A stretch of DNA of 64,000 nt from Actinocrispum wychmicini. Its GTDB lineage: Bacteria; Actinomycetota; Actinomycetes; Mycobacteriales; Pseudonocardiaceae. Positions 16,572-25,605 of this stretch are shown here, in pieces. The notes under the pieces were generated by a model. That model was not told where the DNA came from. It saw only the letters and a list, made by a program, of their open reading frames with translations, and searched no databases. Location of the stretch: the NCBI RefSeq assembly GCF_004345645.1, contig NZ_SLWS01000013.1, positions 124,001-188,000 on the forward strand, in the 5' to 3' direction. Within the stretch, counting starts at the first letter, position 1. Every line of letters begins with the position of its first letter. A program made the translations under genes and the position numbers.

Positions 16572-16966
16572 GTGACTGTCGTCCGCGCCTGCGGCTCGAC
16601 GGGCGGAAGGTCCTGCCGTTCCCACAGGCTGCGCCGCCGTAGCCGAGCGAGCACAACGACGTTGCTGATGTGCAGCACGCCGAGGACGAGCACGACCGTG
16701 CCCACTTTGAGCGACAAGGTCTCGAAGACGTCCCGTACCCCCGCCACCGTGTCGTCAGTGCGCAGGAAGTACGCCATGAAGCCGAGATTCACCAGGTAGA
16801 ACCCGACGATGAGCAGCCGGTTCACGGCCGTCGCCAGCTCCGGGTTGCCGTCGAAGACCTGGATCAGGAACACCCGGCCGTTGCTGCCCAACGTGTGCCC
16901 GACCCACACCGTGAGGCCCACGCTGATGGCGATGTAGAGCAGGTACATCATGACCAAGTTGGTCAT
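16568..16966 (-). CDS. Small integral membrane protein
   Basis: A 132-residue protein with three or four transmembrane helices (about residues 5-22, 48-70 and 88-108) and a charged C-terminal tail. ATG at 16964-16966 is preferred over the adjacent GTG because AAAGGAGG is better spaced from it. It is the first gene of the operon with the DCC oxidoreductase and TetR regulator. I do not recognise a named family beyond conserved actinobacterial membrane proteins of unknown function. Confidence 0.75.
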   Translation of the reverse strand: MTNLVMMYLLYIAISVGLTVWVGHTLGSNGRVFLIQVFDGNPELATAVNRLLIVGFYLVNLGFMAYFLRTDDTVAGVRDVFETLSLKVGTVVLVLGVLHISNVVVLARLRRRSLWERQDLPPVEPQARTTVT

Positions 16967-16977
16967 CACCCCTCCTT

Positions 16978-17026
16978 TTGAACGTGTTCAATTCGGCAGC
17001 GTAGACCCGTTTTTGAACGCGTTCAA
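16978..17026. promoter_or_regulatory. Twin TTGAAC-N2-GTTCAA operators
   Basis: TTGAACGTGTTCAA (16978-16991) and TTGAACGCGTTCAA (17013-17026) are two copies of one inverted repeat with centres 35 bp apart. The first abuts the ribosome binding site of the membrane protein gene. The likely ligand is the TetR protein encoded at the end of the operon. Confidence 0.8.
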
Positions 17027-17102
17027 GACGCAGGTCGGTGAGGGAGGTCTCAGCCAAGGCGGCGAGAGGGTGCGACGGGTCGAGCGCGAACGACCGGGGC
17101 AG

Positions 17103-17996
17103 CTAGGACGTGCAGGTGCTGGTCGCCGGGAGGGTGCTGCTGGGGTCGAAGTACGTCGTCCGGTCGTGCGGCGGGGTGTCGGTCATCGGGCTGCCGCGGC
17201 GTTCGCTGTACGACGGCGCCAGGTAGCCCTCGCGGAGCGCTTGGCAGCCCATCGAGTACGTGAAGCCCTGGGACCTGATCGGCCAGATGCCGAGGCTGCT
17301 CGCCGCGTACTTGCCTGTCAGGACTGAGTAGTCGACGTCCCAGCGGTCCACGGCGACGATGTCCATCACGTCGGTGAGCTGCTCTGGGTGGGCGTCGTTG
17401 AAGGCATACGCGAACACGTAGTTCGTGTGGATGATCAGTTCACCCGGGTGCGTGCCCTGCTCGGCCCACATGCGGCCGCTTACCTTCGGTACGGCAGGGA
17501 GCAGCGTGTAGCCGTCGGCGAGTCGGGTCGCGTACGCGTGCGCCTGGTGTGGGTCGTCGGTGAACACCGGGCGCAGTTTCTTCTGCGAGTCCTTGGCCAG
17601 GAGCTTCAGCCACTGTTCCACGTCGTGCTTCTCCAGCACGGCCCGGTCCAGGCGGGAGGTGATCACCGCTTGGCGGACCTTGGCGTACGCGTCGGTGACC
17701 TGTTGCTTGGTGAACGGGCCGACGGGCGCGGCGTCGGGCGCTGCGATCCCGGTCTCGCCGTCCGCCCACTTCTCGGCCGGGGTGCCGACGAACGGCCGGG
17801 CGAAGTCGATCTGCGGTTTGGCGGGGGCGGCGACCACGTCCACTGTCCGAGGTTCCGCGGTGCTGTGCACGGCGGCGAACGTGACCGCGCCGGCGACCAC
17901 CGCCACGGCGGCACCGACGGTCACGAGTTTGCCCAGACCGCGGGGACGCGGCTTGGCAGTGGCGGGACCGCCGTTGTCCTGCACTTCTTCGGACAT
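17103..17996 (-). CDS. Membrane-anchored extracytoplasmic protein of unknown function
   Basis: A 297-residue protein. ATG at 17994-17996 follows GAGGGAGAA closely and leaves a short polar N-terminus, a transmembrane helix at about residues 22-42 (VTVGAAVAVVAGAVTFAAV), and a long exported domain. That domain includes WLKLLAKDSQKKLRPVF, VSGRMWAEQGTHPGELIIHTNYVFAYAF and MDIVAVDRWDVDYSV, arranged like a mixed alpha/beta fold. I cannot assign it to a named family. The gene is probably monocistronic and reads away from valS. Confidence 0.7.
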   Translation of the reverse strand: MSEEVQDNGGPATAKPRPRGLGKLVTVGAAVAVVAGAVTFAAVHSTAEPRTVDVVAAPAKPQIDFARPFVGTPAEKWADGETGIAAPDAAPVGPFTKQQVTDAYAKVRQAVITSRLDRAVLEKHDVEQWLKLLAKDSQKKLRPVFTDDPHQAHAYATRLADGYTLLPAVPKVSGRMWAEQGTHPGELIIHTNYVFAYAFNDAHPEQLTDVMDIVAVDRWDVDYSVLTGKYAASSLGIWPIRSQGFTYSMGCQALREGYLAPSYSERRGSPMTDTPPHDRTTYFDPSSTLPATSTCTS

Positions 17997-18247
17997 TTCT
18001 CCCTCGCGCAGTTCAGAGAGAACCGGTGCCCGGCAGCCCCATGGTGTCTCGTCCACACCGGACGCCGAGAGCCTAGCCTGGACACGGTCCGTAAAACCAG
18101 TGGTCACGCGTAGTGGCGTGGGTGCGCTGAGTCACAACCCGTGGTCCTCGGCCTGCGGCCGTTCCGCATGCAAATGGGCCATCACCCGTTCGTATGACTG
18201 GTAATGCGGATGAAGCCGATCGGCCGAGGTTCGTAAACTCTACGACC

Positions 18248-20872
18248 GTGACGGATACAGCCATTCCCCAGCCCACCATCGATCTTCCGGCCGCGTGGCA
18301 GCCGGAGAAGGTAGAGGGGCGGCTGTACCGGCGTTGGGTGGACGCCGGGTACTTCACCGCGGACGTCGAGTCGGACAAGCCGCCCTTCACGATCGTGCTC
18401 CCGCCGCCGAACGTGACCGGCAGCCTGCACATGGGCCACGCGCTCGACCACACGCTGATGGACGCCCTGACCCGTCGTCGCCGCATGCAGGGTTACGAGG
18501 CGCTGTGGCTGCCGGGCATGGACCACGCCGGCATCGCCACCCAGAACGTGGTCGAGCGGATGCTCGCGGAGAAGGAAGGCCTGTCCCGCCAGGACCTGGG
18601 TCGCGAGGAGTTCGTCTCGCGGGTCTGGGAGTGGAAGGAGGACTACGGCGGCCGGATCCTCGACCAGATGCGCCGGCTCGGCGACAGCGTCGACTGGAGC
18701 CGCGAGCGCTTCACGATGGACGAGGGGCTGTCCCGTGCGGTCCAGACCATGTTCAAGAAGCTGCACGACGACGGCCTGATCTACCGCGCCGAGCGGATCA
18801 TCAACTGGTGCCCGCGCTGCCAGACGGCCCTGTCGGACATTGAAGTCGAGCACTCCGAGGATGACGGCGAACTGGTCTCGATCCGGTACGGCGAGGGTGA
18901 CAACTCGATCGTCGTGGCGACCACGCGCGCGGAGACCATGCTCGGTGACACGGCTGTGGCTGTCCACCCGGATGACGAGCGCTACAAGCACCTGGTCGGT
19001 ACCGAGGTGGTGCTGCCGCTGACCGGGCGGCGGATCCCGGTCGTGGCCGACGAGCACGTCGACCCGGAGTTCGGCACCGGCGCGGTGAAGGTGACGCCCG
19101 CGCACGACCCGAACGACTTCGAGATCGGCCAGCGGCACGGCCTGCCGTCGCTGACGATCATGAACGAGCGGGCCGTGATCACGGCCAAGGGACCGTTCGA
19201 GGGGCTGGACCGGTTCGAGGCCCGGCCCGCGGTCGTGGCGGCGCTGCGCGAACAAGGCCGGATCGTCAAGGAGGTCCGGCCGTACAAGCACAGCGTGGGT
19301 CACTGTTCGCGCTGTGACACCGTTGTCGAACCGCGGTTGTCGTTGCAGTGGTGGGTCAAGGTCGAGCCGTTGGCACGGGCCGCCGGTGACGCCGTGCGGG
19401 ACGGCCGGACCACGGTCCACCCGCCGGAGATGGCCAAGCGCTACTTCGACTGGGTCGACAACATGCACGACTGGACGATCTCCCGGCAGCTGTGGTGGGG
19501 TCATCGGATCCCGGTCTGGTACGGCCCGGACGGCGAGGTCGTGTGCTGCGGCCCGGACGACACCCCGCCCGAGGGCTGGACGCAGGACCCGGACGTGCTC
19601 GACACGTGGTTCTCGTCCGGCCTGTGGCCGATGTCCACGCTCGGCTGGCCGGCCGAGACCGAGGACCTGAAGCGGTTCTACCCGACCAGCGTCCTGTGCA
19701 CCGGCTACGACATCCTCTTCTTCTGGGTCGCCCGGATGATGATGTTCGGCCTGTACGTGATGGACGGCGTCCAGCCGTTCGACGACCTGTACCTGCACGG
19801 CCTGGTCCGGGACGCGCAGGGCAAGAAGATGTCCAAGTCCCGCGGCAACGTGATCGACCCGGTGGAGTGGCTGGAGCAGTACGGCGCCGACGCGTTGCGC
19901 TTCACGCTCGCGCGCGGCGCCAACCCCGGCAGTGACCAGGCGATCTCGGCGGACTGGGTCTCGGGGTCCCGCAACTTCTGCACCAAGCTGTGGAACGCCA
20001 CCAGGTTCGCGTTGGCCAACGGCGCCACGGTGGACATCCCGGTGCCGCCGCGCGCGGAGCTGACCGACGCGGACCGGTGGATCCTGGACCGGCTGGACAC
20101 CCTGGTGTCCGAAGTGGACGGCCTGTTCGACGGCTTCCAGTTCGCCAAACTGTGCGACAGCCTGTACCACTTCACGTGGGACGAGTTCTGCGACTGGTAC
20201 CTGGAGCTGGCCAAGGTCCAGATCGCGGCCGGCCGGGTGGACGGCACCCGCGCGGTGCTCGGCCACGTGCTGGACGTGTTGCTGCGGCTGATGCACCCGG
20301 TGATCCCGTTCGTCACCGAGGAGCTGTGGACCGCGTTGACCGGCCGTGAGTCCGTGGTCATCGCCTCGTGGCCGGCCGCGACCGGCGCCGCGCCTGACCT
20401 GGACGCGGCGCGGCGGATCGAGGGTGTGCAGAAGCTGGCGACCGAGATCCGCCGGTTCCGCAACGACCAGGGCCTCAAGCCCGGCCAGAAGGTCAGCGCC
20501 CGACTGTCCGGTGTGGACGACGCGGGCCTGGCCGGCCAACTGCCCGCGGTGACCACGTTGACCCGGCTGACCGAGCCGGGCGACGAGTTCACGCCGAGCG
20601 CGTCCCTGGAGGTCGCGCTGCCCGGCGCCGCGGTCGTGGTCGAGCTGGACCTGTCCGGCGCGATCGACGTCGAGGCGGAACGCAAGCGGCTGGCCAAGGA
20701 CCTCGCCGCGGCCCAGAAGGAACTGGGCCAGTGCGAGGCCAAGCTCACCAACCCGAAGTTCACCGAGAAGGCCCCGGCCGACGTGGTCGAGAAGATCCAG
20801 GCCCGCCGCGAGGTGGCCAAGGCCGACATCGAGCGGATCACCGCCCGGTTGGCCGGCCTGCCGCAAGGCTGA
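18248..20872 (+). CDS. valS: Valyl-tRNA synthetase
   Basis: An 874-residue class I synthetase. The HIGH-type motif is in PNVTGSLHMGHAL, KMSKS is in KKMSKSRGN, and the editing domain lies between (WCPRCQTALSDIEVE, TTRAETMLGDTAV). The C-terminus has the coiled-coil arm typical of ValS (VEAERKRLAKDLAAAQKELG). It charges tRNA-Val with valine and hydrolyses mischarged threonine. GTG at 18248 fits the actinobacterial N-terminus; ATG at 18194 would add 18 unlikely residues. TAAACT ends eight bases before the GTG and no ribosome binding site is evident, so a near-leaderless transcript is possible. Confidence 0.97.
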   Translation: MTDTAIPQPTIDLPAAWQPEKVEGRLYRRWVDAGYFTADVESDKPPFTIVLPPPNVTGSLHMGHALDHTLMDALTRRRRMQGYEALWLPGMDHAGIATQNVVERMLAEKEGLSRQDLGREEFVSRVWEWKEDYGGRILDQMRRLGDSVDWSRERFTMDEGLSRAVQTMFKKLHDDGLIYRAERIINWCPRCQTALSDIEVEHSEDDGELVSIRYGEGDNSIVVATTRAETMLGDTAVAVHPDDERYKHLVGTEVVLPLTGRRIPVVADEHVDPEFGTGAVKVTPAHDPNDFEIGQRHGLPSLTIMNERAVITAKGPFEGLDRFEARPAVVAALREQGRIVKEVRPYKHSVGHCSRCDTVVEPRLSLQWWVKVEPLARAAGDAVRDGRTTVHPPEMAKRYFDWVDNMHDWTISRQLWWGHRIPVWYGPDGEVVCCGPDDTPPEGWTQDPDVLDTWFSSGLWPMSTLGWPAETEDLKRFYPTSVLCTGYDILFFWVARMMMFGLYVMDGVQPFDDLYLHGLVRDAQGKKMSKSRGNVIDPVEWLEQYGADALRFTLARGANPGSDQAISADWVSGSRNFCTKLWNATRFALANGATVDIPVPPRAELTDADRWILDRLDTLVSEVDGLFDGFQFAKLCDSLYHFTWDEFCDWYLELAKVQIAAGRVDGTRAVLGHVLDVLLRLMHPVIPFVTEELWTALTGRESVVIASWPAATGAAPDLDAARRIEGVQKLATEIRRFRNDQGLKPGQKVSARLSGVDDAGLAGQLPAVTTLTRLTEPGDEFTPSASLEVALPGAAVVVELDLSGAIDVEAERKRLAKDLAAAQKELGQCEAKLTNPKFTEKAPADVVEKIQARREVAKADIERITARLAGLPQG

Positions 20873-20874
20873 CC

Positions 20875-20910
20875 CGGTGCCCCCGATGTGCTGTCACATC
20901 GGGGGCACCG
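20875..20910. terminator. 16-bp hairpin shared by valS and the convergent kinase gene
   Basis: CGGTGCCCCCGATGTG (20875-20890) pairs perfectly with CACATCGGGGGCACCG (20895-20910) around CTGT. It begins three bases after the valS stop and includes the last codons and stop of the histidine kinase, so it can end transcripts from both sides. Confidence 0.9.
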
Positions 20911-22273
20911 TCAGGGTGAACGTGGTGCGGCCGGGGTGGCTGGCCACGGTCACGGTGCCGCCGTGGGCGGTGACGATCGAGTGCACGATCGACAGGCCCA
21001 GGCCGGTTCCGCCGATGTTGCGGCTGCGCGAGTCGTCGATCCGGTAGAACCGGTCGAAGATCCGGCTCAGGTGTTCGGCCGGAATGCCCGGTCCGGTGTC
21101 GGTGACGGTGGCGACCGCGGCCGGTGACACGCTGAACTCGACCGACGTGCCTGCCGGGGTGTGCCGGGCGATGTTGGCCAACAGGTTGTCGAAGACCTGG
21201 CGCAGCCGCATCGGGTCGCCGTGCACGGGCACGTTGCTCGGGGCGTCGAAGTCCAGCGGATAGTCCGGGTGGGCGGCGACGAACGCGTCGGCGGCGGCGG
21301 ACGCGACCTCCACGAGGTTGATGTCCTCCAGGCGCAGCGGGGAGTCCGCGTCGAGCCGGGCCAGCAGCAGCAGGTCGTCGACGAGCACACTCATGCGCTC
21401 GGTCTCCGCGCGGATCTTCGTCAGGTGCGCTTCGCGTTCCTGGGGTTCGTTCGCCGCCGCGTACTGGAAAAGGTCGGCGTATCCCCGGATCGACGTCAAC
21501 GGGGTGCGCAGCTCGTGGGACGCGTCCGCGATGAAGCGCCGCAGGCGTTGCTCGGCGGCCGTACGGGCGGCCAGCGACTGGTCGATGTGGTCGAGCATGA
21601 CGTTGAACGACGTACGCAACTCCTCGACCTCAGGGCCGCCGCCGGCACCGGCGGCACGGACCGAGAGGTGCCCGGAGTCCGTCAGGTCATGGGATGTGAT
21701 GTCGTGCGCGGTCGCGGCCATGTCGCTCAACGGGCGCAGTCCCTTGCGCAACACGAATCTGCCGGCCACCACCAGCACGATCAACGCCACTGCGAACGTG
21801 CTCGCCAGCAGGATCACCAGTGTGCTGACCGTGTTGTCGATCTCGGCGAACGAGGCCGCGGTCACCAGTACCTGTCCGGTTCCGTACGGACAGGCTCGTA
21901 CCCGGAATGTGCCCTCGTTGCGCAAGGAAACGTTGTCGAAGTACGCGTTGCGGCCGACTGCCTTCTCCGCGGCCCGTGCGAAGTCGTCCGGGTCCGGGAG
22001 GTCCTGGCTGCTCTGCTGGAGCATCGCCTTTCCGCCGTAGACCGTGAAGGTCGCCGAGTACCAGCCCGGCGACTGCGGCAGTGGCTGCTGGTACTTCGAC
22101 TTGGCCGCCCACATCTGCTGGCTCTTGGTGATGTTCGCGTCGAACTGGCTTTCGAGGAAGTGCCTTGTGCGGTCCACGAGCACGATCCCGACGATCGCGA
22201 ACACGACCAACGACAGCACGCCGATCGCCAACGCGAGCCGGGTGCCGAGCGAGGTCCGGCGCCAGCGGTTCAC
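20894..22273 (-). CDS. Sensor histidine kinase
   Basis: A 459-residue membrane kinase. Two transmembrane helices (about 10-32 and 155-178) flank an extracytoplasmic sensor region of about 120 residues with a single Cys (VRACPYGTG). Then come HAMP, the H box ADASHELRTPLTSIRG, N box NLLANIARH and G boxes DTGPGIP and GGTGLGLSI. GTG at 22271-22273 overlaps the regulator's stop, so both are translated from one message. The kinase would phosphorylate the partner regulator in response to an envelope signal. Position next to the electron-transfer operon suggests that operon as a target. Confidence 0.93.
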   Translation of the reverse strand: MNRWRRTSLGTRLALAIGVLSLVVFAIVGIVLVDRTRHFLESQFDANITKSQQMWAAKSKYQQPLPQSPGWYSATFTVYGGKAMLQQSSQDLPDPDDFARAAEKAVGRNAYFDNVSLRNEGTFRVRACPYGTGQVLVTAASFAEIDNTVSTLVILLASTFAVALIVLVVAGRFVLRKGLRPLSDMAATAHDITSHDLTDSGHLSVRAAGAGGGPEVEELRTSFNVMLDHIDQSLAARTAAEQRLRRFIADASHELRTPLTSIRGYADLFQYAAANEPQEREAHLTKIRAETERMSVLVDDLLLLARLDADSPLRLEDINLVEVASAAADAFVAAHPDYPLDFDAPSNVPVHGDPMRLRQVFDNLLANIARHTPAGTSVEFSVSPAAVATVTDTGPGIPAEHLSRIFDRFYRIDDSRSRNIGGTGLGLSIVHSIVTAHGGTVTVASHPGRTTFTLTVPPM

Positions 22274-22968
22274 CCCGCCACCTGTCGCACGACGTAGCCG
22301 ACGCCGCGGACGGTGTGGATCAACGGCCGGTGGCCGTCGTCGATCTTCTTGCGCAGATGGGACACGACCAGTTCGACCACATTGGACCGGCCGCCGAAGT
22401 CGTACTCCCACACGTGGTCGAGGATCTGCGCCTTGGTGAGCACCGCCGGGGACCGGCGCATCAGATAGCGCAACAGCTCGAACTCGGTCGGGGTCAGCCC
22501 GATCAGCTCCTCGCCGCGGCGGACCTCACGCGTGTCCTCGTCCATCGTCAGGTCGCCCACCTCCAGCACGGAACGCTTCCACGACGGCCCGGTCGACCGG
22601 CGCAGCACCGCCCGCAGCCGGGCCATCAGCTCCTCCACCGAGAACGGCTTCACCAGGTAGTCGTCGCCGCCCCTGGTCAGGCCGGCGATCCGGTCGGCCG
22701 TCCCGTCCTTGGCGGTCAGGAACACCACGGGCACCATCGCGCCGGACGCGCGCAGCCCGTCGAGCACCGAGAACCCGTCGATGTCCGGCAGCATCAGGTC
22801 GAGCACCACGATGTCCGGGTTGAAACTCTCGGCCTCGTGCAGCGCCTCCGCACCGGTCCCGGCCGTGACCGCGTGCCAGCCCTCGTACCGGGCGACCGTC
22901 GCGACCAGATCGGCGATGTGCGGCTCGTCGTCCACCACGAGCAGCCGCACCGGGCTCTTCTTGTTCAC
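22270..22968 (-). CDS. OmpR/PhoB family response regulator
   Basis: A 232-residue regulator. The receiver domain has the acidic pair in VVDDEP, the phosphoacceptor Asp in VVLDLMLPD, and Thr/Lys switch residues in FLTAKD and YLVKPF. The C-terminal winged helix has LTPTEFELLRYLM and NVVELVVSHLRKKID ending GVGYVVR. It is first in the operon with its kinase and divergent from a heme/FAD reductase. Four GACAG half-sites in the shared intergenic region fit the 11-bp direct-repeat mode of this family. Confidence 0.95.
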   Translation of the reverse strand: MNKKSPVRLLVVDDEPHIADLVATVARYEGWHAVTAGTGAEALHEAESFNPDIVVLDLMLPDIDGFSVLDGLRASGAMVPVVFLTAKDGTADRIAGLTRGGDDYLVKPFSVEELMARLRAVLRRSTGPSWKRSVLEVGDLTMDEDTREVRRGEELIGLTPTEFELLRYLMRRSPAVLTKAQILDHVWEYDFGGRSNVVELVVSHLRKKIDDGHRPLIHTVRGVGYVVRQVAG

Positions 22969-22995
22969 ATCACAATGGTGCGGTACGCGCCGGCC

Positions 22996-23045
22996 GACAG
23001 CGAGACGACAGCAGGCCCGATAGAAAGTCGACAGGTTGTGGACAG
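22996..23045. promoter_or_regulatory. Four GACAG boxes with 11-bp spacing, probable response regulator site
   Basis: GACAG occurs at 22996, 23007, 23030 and 23041: two pairs with exact 11-bp periods, the pairs 23 bp apart, all on one helical face. OmpR-type regulators bind 11-bp direct repeats as dimers. The boxes lie between the regulator start (22968) and the reductase start (23080). Confidence 0.6.
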
Positions 23046-23079
23046 GGCCGGCACAGGTTCAGTGGCGAAGCTCAGTGGC

Positions 23080-24438
23080 ATGACGACCCTGCGACTGACG
23101 CGTCCACGGACGCACCAGCCTCCGACCAACCACCGCGCGGTCGCGCGGGCCGGCCTGTACCTGGTCATGGGCGCCAACATCGGGATCGTGACGGCGTTGT
23201 TCGCCGTCGCGGGCCCGTCCGTGAACCCGTTGATCACCGTCGGCCGGCTGTTCGGGCTGTACGCGGCCCTGGTGATGGCGTTCCAGCTGCTGCTGGTGGC
23301 CCGGCTGGGCTGGCTGGACCGGCGGCTGGGGATGGACCGGCTGACCAGCCTGCACCGCCTGACCGGCTTCGGCCTGGTGTGGCTGCTGGTCGGGCACGTG
23401 GTGTTCGTCGTGGCCGGCTACGCGGACCTGACCAGCTCGGGTCCGGTCGACGAACTGGTCACGCTGGCGACGACCATCGAGGGCGTCCTGCGCGCGATCG
23501 TGGCGTTCGCGCTGATCATGATCGTCGGCGCGGTGTCCGCCCGGTACGCGCGCAAGCGTTTGGCGTACGAGACCTGGCATTTCATCCACCTGTACACGTA
23601 CCTCGCGGTGGTGCTGGCGTTCACCCACCAGGTCGCGGCCGGGTCGTCCTTTGTGGGCTCCCTGTTCGGACAGGTCTACTGGTGGACGTTGTGGGGCGCG
23701 GCCCTCGGCGCGGTTCTGCTGGGTCGGGCCGTGCTGCCGCTGTGGCGTAACTTCCGGCACCGGCTACGGGTGTCCGCGGTCGTGCCGGAGTCGGACAACG
23801 TGGTGTCGGTGTACATGACCGGCCAGGACCTGGACCGGTTGGCGGCCAGGGCAGGCCAGTTCTTCCTGTGGCGGTTCCTCACCAGGGGCCGCTGGTGGCA
23901 GGCGCACCCGTACTCGCTGTCGGCGGCGCCGGACGGGAAGTCGTTGCGGCTCACGGCAAAGGCAGTCGGGGACGGAAGCGCCGGGCTGCGCGACCTCAAG
24001 CCGGGCACCCGCGTCTTCGCGGAGGGCCCGTACGGCGCGTTCACCACGATGCACCAGCGACGGGCGAGCGCGCTGCTGATCGCGGGAGGCGTCGGCATCA
24101 CGCCGATCCGGGCGTTGCTGGAAGAGATCCGTGGGCACGTCATCGTCCTGTATCGCGTGAACAAGAGGGATGACGCAGTGCTCGTGCGGGAACTCGTTGA
24201 CATCGCGCGGACTCGGGGTGCGTTGGTGCACGTGCTGACTGGGCCGCCGAGCGCGCGCGACGAGAACGGGCCGTTGCTGGGCGCGCAGAGCCTGGCCGGG
24301 ATGGTGCGGGACATCTGGGACCGGGACGTCTTCGTGTGCGGCCCGCCGCCGATGACCGACGTGGTCCTCAAGGGCCTGCGTGAGTTGGGTGTGCCGAAGG
24401 ATCAGATCCACGCCGAGCGTTTCAGCCTGGCGAGTTGA
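23080..24438 (+). CDS. Ferric-reductase-like transmembrane heme/FAD/NAD oxidoreductase
   Basis: A 452-residue protein. The N-terminal half has about six transmembrane helices, with heme-ligand His candidates at 92 and 106 (LHRLTGF, LVGHVVF) and at 167, 170 and 183 (TWHFIHLY, FTHQ). The C-terminal half is a ferredoxin-reductase module: FAD site HPYSLSAAP, NAD(P) site GGVGITPIRALLEE, and the terminal CGPPPM. It moves electrons from NAD(P)H through FAD and heme across the membrane. ATG at 23080 is assumed; an in-frame GTG at 23062 is possible. The next two genes encode an exported flavoprotein and its flavinating enzyme, so the acceptor is probably that flavoprotein. Confidence 0.92.
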   Translation: MTTLRLTRPRTHQPPTNHRAVARAGLYLVMGANIGIVTALFAVAGPSVNPLITVGRLFGLYAALVMAFQLLLVARLGWLDRRLGMDRLTSLHRLTGFGLVWLLVGHVVFVVAGYADLTSSGPVDELVTLATTIEGVLRAIVAFALIMIVGAVSARYARKRLAYETWHFIHLYTYLAVVLAFTHQVAAGSSFVGSLFGQVYWWTLWGAALGAVLLGRAVLPLWRNFRHRLRVSAVVPESDNVVSVYMTGQDLDRLAARAGQFFLWRFLTRGRWWQAHPYSLSAAPDGKSLRLTAKAVGDGSAGLRDLKPGTRVFAEGPYGAFTTMHQRRASALLIAGGVGITPIRALLEEIRGHVIVLYRVNKRDDAVLVRELVDIARTRGALVHVLTGPPSARDENGPLLGAQSLAGMVRDIWDRDVFVCGPPPMTDVVLKGLRELGVPKDQIHAERFSLAS

Positions 24439-24449
24439 GGAGACCTGAC

Positions 24450-24845
24450 ATGCGCCGGGCCGTCCCCGCCCTCCTGCTGACCGCCGCCGGCTTCTTCTTC
24501 GTCTGGCAGTACCAGCCCCAGCCCGACATGGTTACTGAAACGGCCGCCCCACCAGCCGTTGTCTCAACCGCGCCTGGCAGTACCACCAAGACCGTCGCGG
24601 GCACCACCCAGCGCAACCGGTACGGCAACGTGCAGGTCCAGGTGACGTTCACGGACAACAGGATCACCGCGGTGGAGTTCCTGCAACTGCCCCGGTCCGG
24701 GCCGTCCCAGGAAGTCGCGCCGACCCTGGTCCAGGAAACCCTGCGGGCGCAGAACGCGAACATCGACACGGTGTCCGGCGCCACCCAGACCAGCGAGTCG
24801 TACATCAGGTCGCTGCAGGCGGCGATCGACGCGAAGGGCGCGTGA
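24450..24845 (+). CDS. Exported FMN-binding domain protein
   Basis: A 131-residue protein. ATG at 24450 follows GAGGAG by seven bases. Residues 4-20 form a signal anchor, followed by a Thr/Pro-rich linker and an FMN-binding domain (QVQVTFTDNRITAVEFLQL). The flavinylation motif DTVSGAT ends at Thr112, the residue to which ApbE joins FMN by a phosphoester bond in NqrC/RnfG-type domains. It should act as an extracytoplasmic electron carrier fed by the upstream membrane reductase. The stop overlaps the start of apbE (TGATG). Confidence 0.93.
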   Translation: MRRAVPALLLTAAGFFFVWQYQPQPDMVTETAAPPAVVSTAPGSTTKTVAGTTQRNRYGNVQVQVTFTDNRITAVEFLQLPRSGPSQEVAPTLVQETLRAQNANIDTVSGATQTSESYIRSLQAAIDAKGA

Positions 24846-25567
24846 TGGCCGCGAACGTCGTCGAGCACCTGATGGGCTTCCCGATCTCCGTCGACCTGCC
24901 CAACGGCGGACGCCGGGACGCCGACCGGGTCTTCGAGTGGTTGCACGAGGTGGATCTGCGGTTCAGCCCGTTCCGGGCGGACAGCGAAGTGAGCCGGTTC
25001 GGTCGTGGCGAAGTCGACGAGGTCAGCGACGACCTCCGCGAGGTGCTGGCCCTGTGCGATGAATACGAACGCCGTTCCGGCGGCGCGTTCCGCACACGGC
25101 TGCCTGGGCGTGCGTTCGACCCGTGCGCGGTGGTGAAGGGATGGTCGGTACAACGGGCCGCGTCGATGCTGCGGGACGCGGGCCTGGAGCGGTTCTGTAT
25201 CAATGCGGGTGGTGATGTGGTGACGGCCACCGACGGCGAACCGTGGCGGGTAGGCATTCGTCACCCTGACGACGCCACTCAGATCGCAGCCGTCCTCGGT
25301 GTGCGTAACGGCGCTGTGGCCACATCGGCGGCGTACGAGCGCGGCCACCACATCTACGACGGCCGTACGGGCCTGCCGGCGTACGGCCTGCTCAGCATCA
25401 CCATCTACGCCGACGACCTCACCACGGCGGACGCGACCGCGACGGCCGCCTTCGCCATGGGCGAGGACGGCCCGCACTGGGCGACCCAGCAGGACGGCTG
25501 CCTTGTGTACGCTGTATACACGAACTACCGGGTGGTTCGCTCCCCGGATCTGCCCATGGTCGGGTGA
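24845..25567 (+). CDS. apbE: FAD:protein FMN transferase
   Basis: A 240-residue ApbE-type enzyme that attaches FMN from FAD to Thr in exported flavoproteins. Family blocks are present: VDLRFSPFRADSEVSRF, FDPCAVVKGWSVQRAA, INAGGDVV, and TSAAYERGHHIYDGRTG. It lacks a clear lipoprotein signal or leader, so it may act in the cytoplasm or be exported by an unseen route; this is a known variation in actinobacteria. ATG at 24845 overlaps the FMN-binding gene stop, tying enzyme and substrate together. An in-frame GTG at 24842 is the alternative start. Confidence 0.94.
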   Translation: MAANVVEHLMGFPISVDLPNGGRRDADRVFEWLHEVDLRFSPFRADSEVSRFGRGEVDEVSDDLREVLALCDEYERRSGGAFRTRLPGRAFDPCAVVKGWSVQRAASMLRDAGLERFCINAGGDVVTATDGEPWRVGIRHPDDATQIAAVLGVRNGAVATSAAYERGHHIYDGRTGLPAYGLLSITIYADDLTTADATATAAFAMGEDGPHWATQQDGCLVYAVYTNYRVVRSPDLPMVG

Positions 25568-25605
25568 GAAAGAACCTCCGGTCGTGACCACTAGACTCAG
25601 GTGTC

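Noticed and set aside
18182..20866. Very long open frame antisense to valS
   Set aside because: A third-position GC artefact opposite a certain valS; the translation is His/Gln/Arg/Val-rich with no domain.
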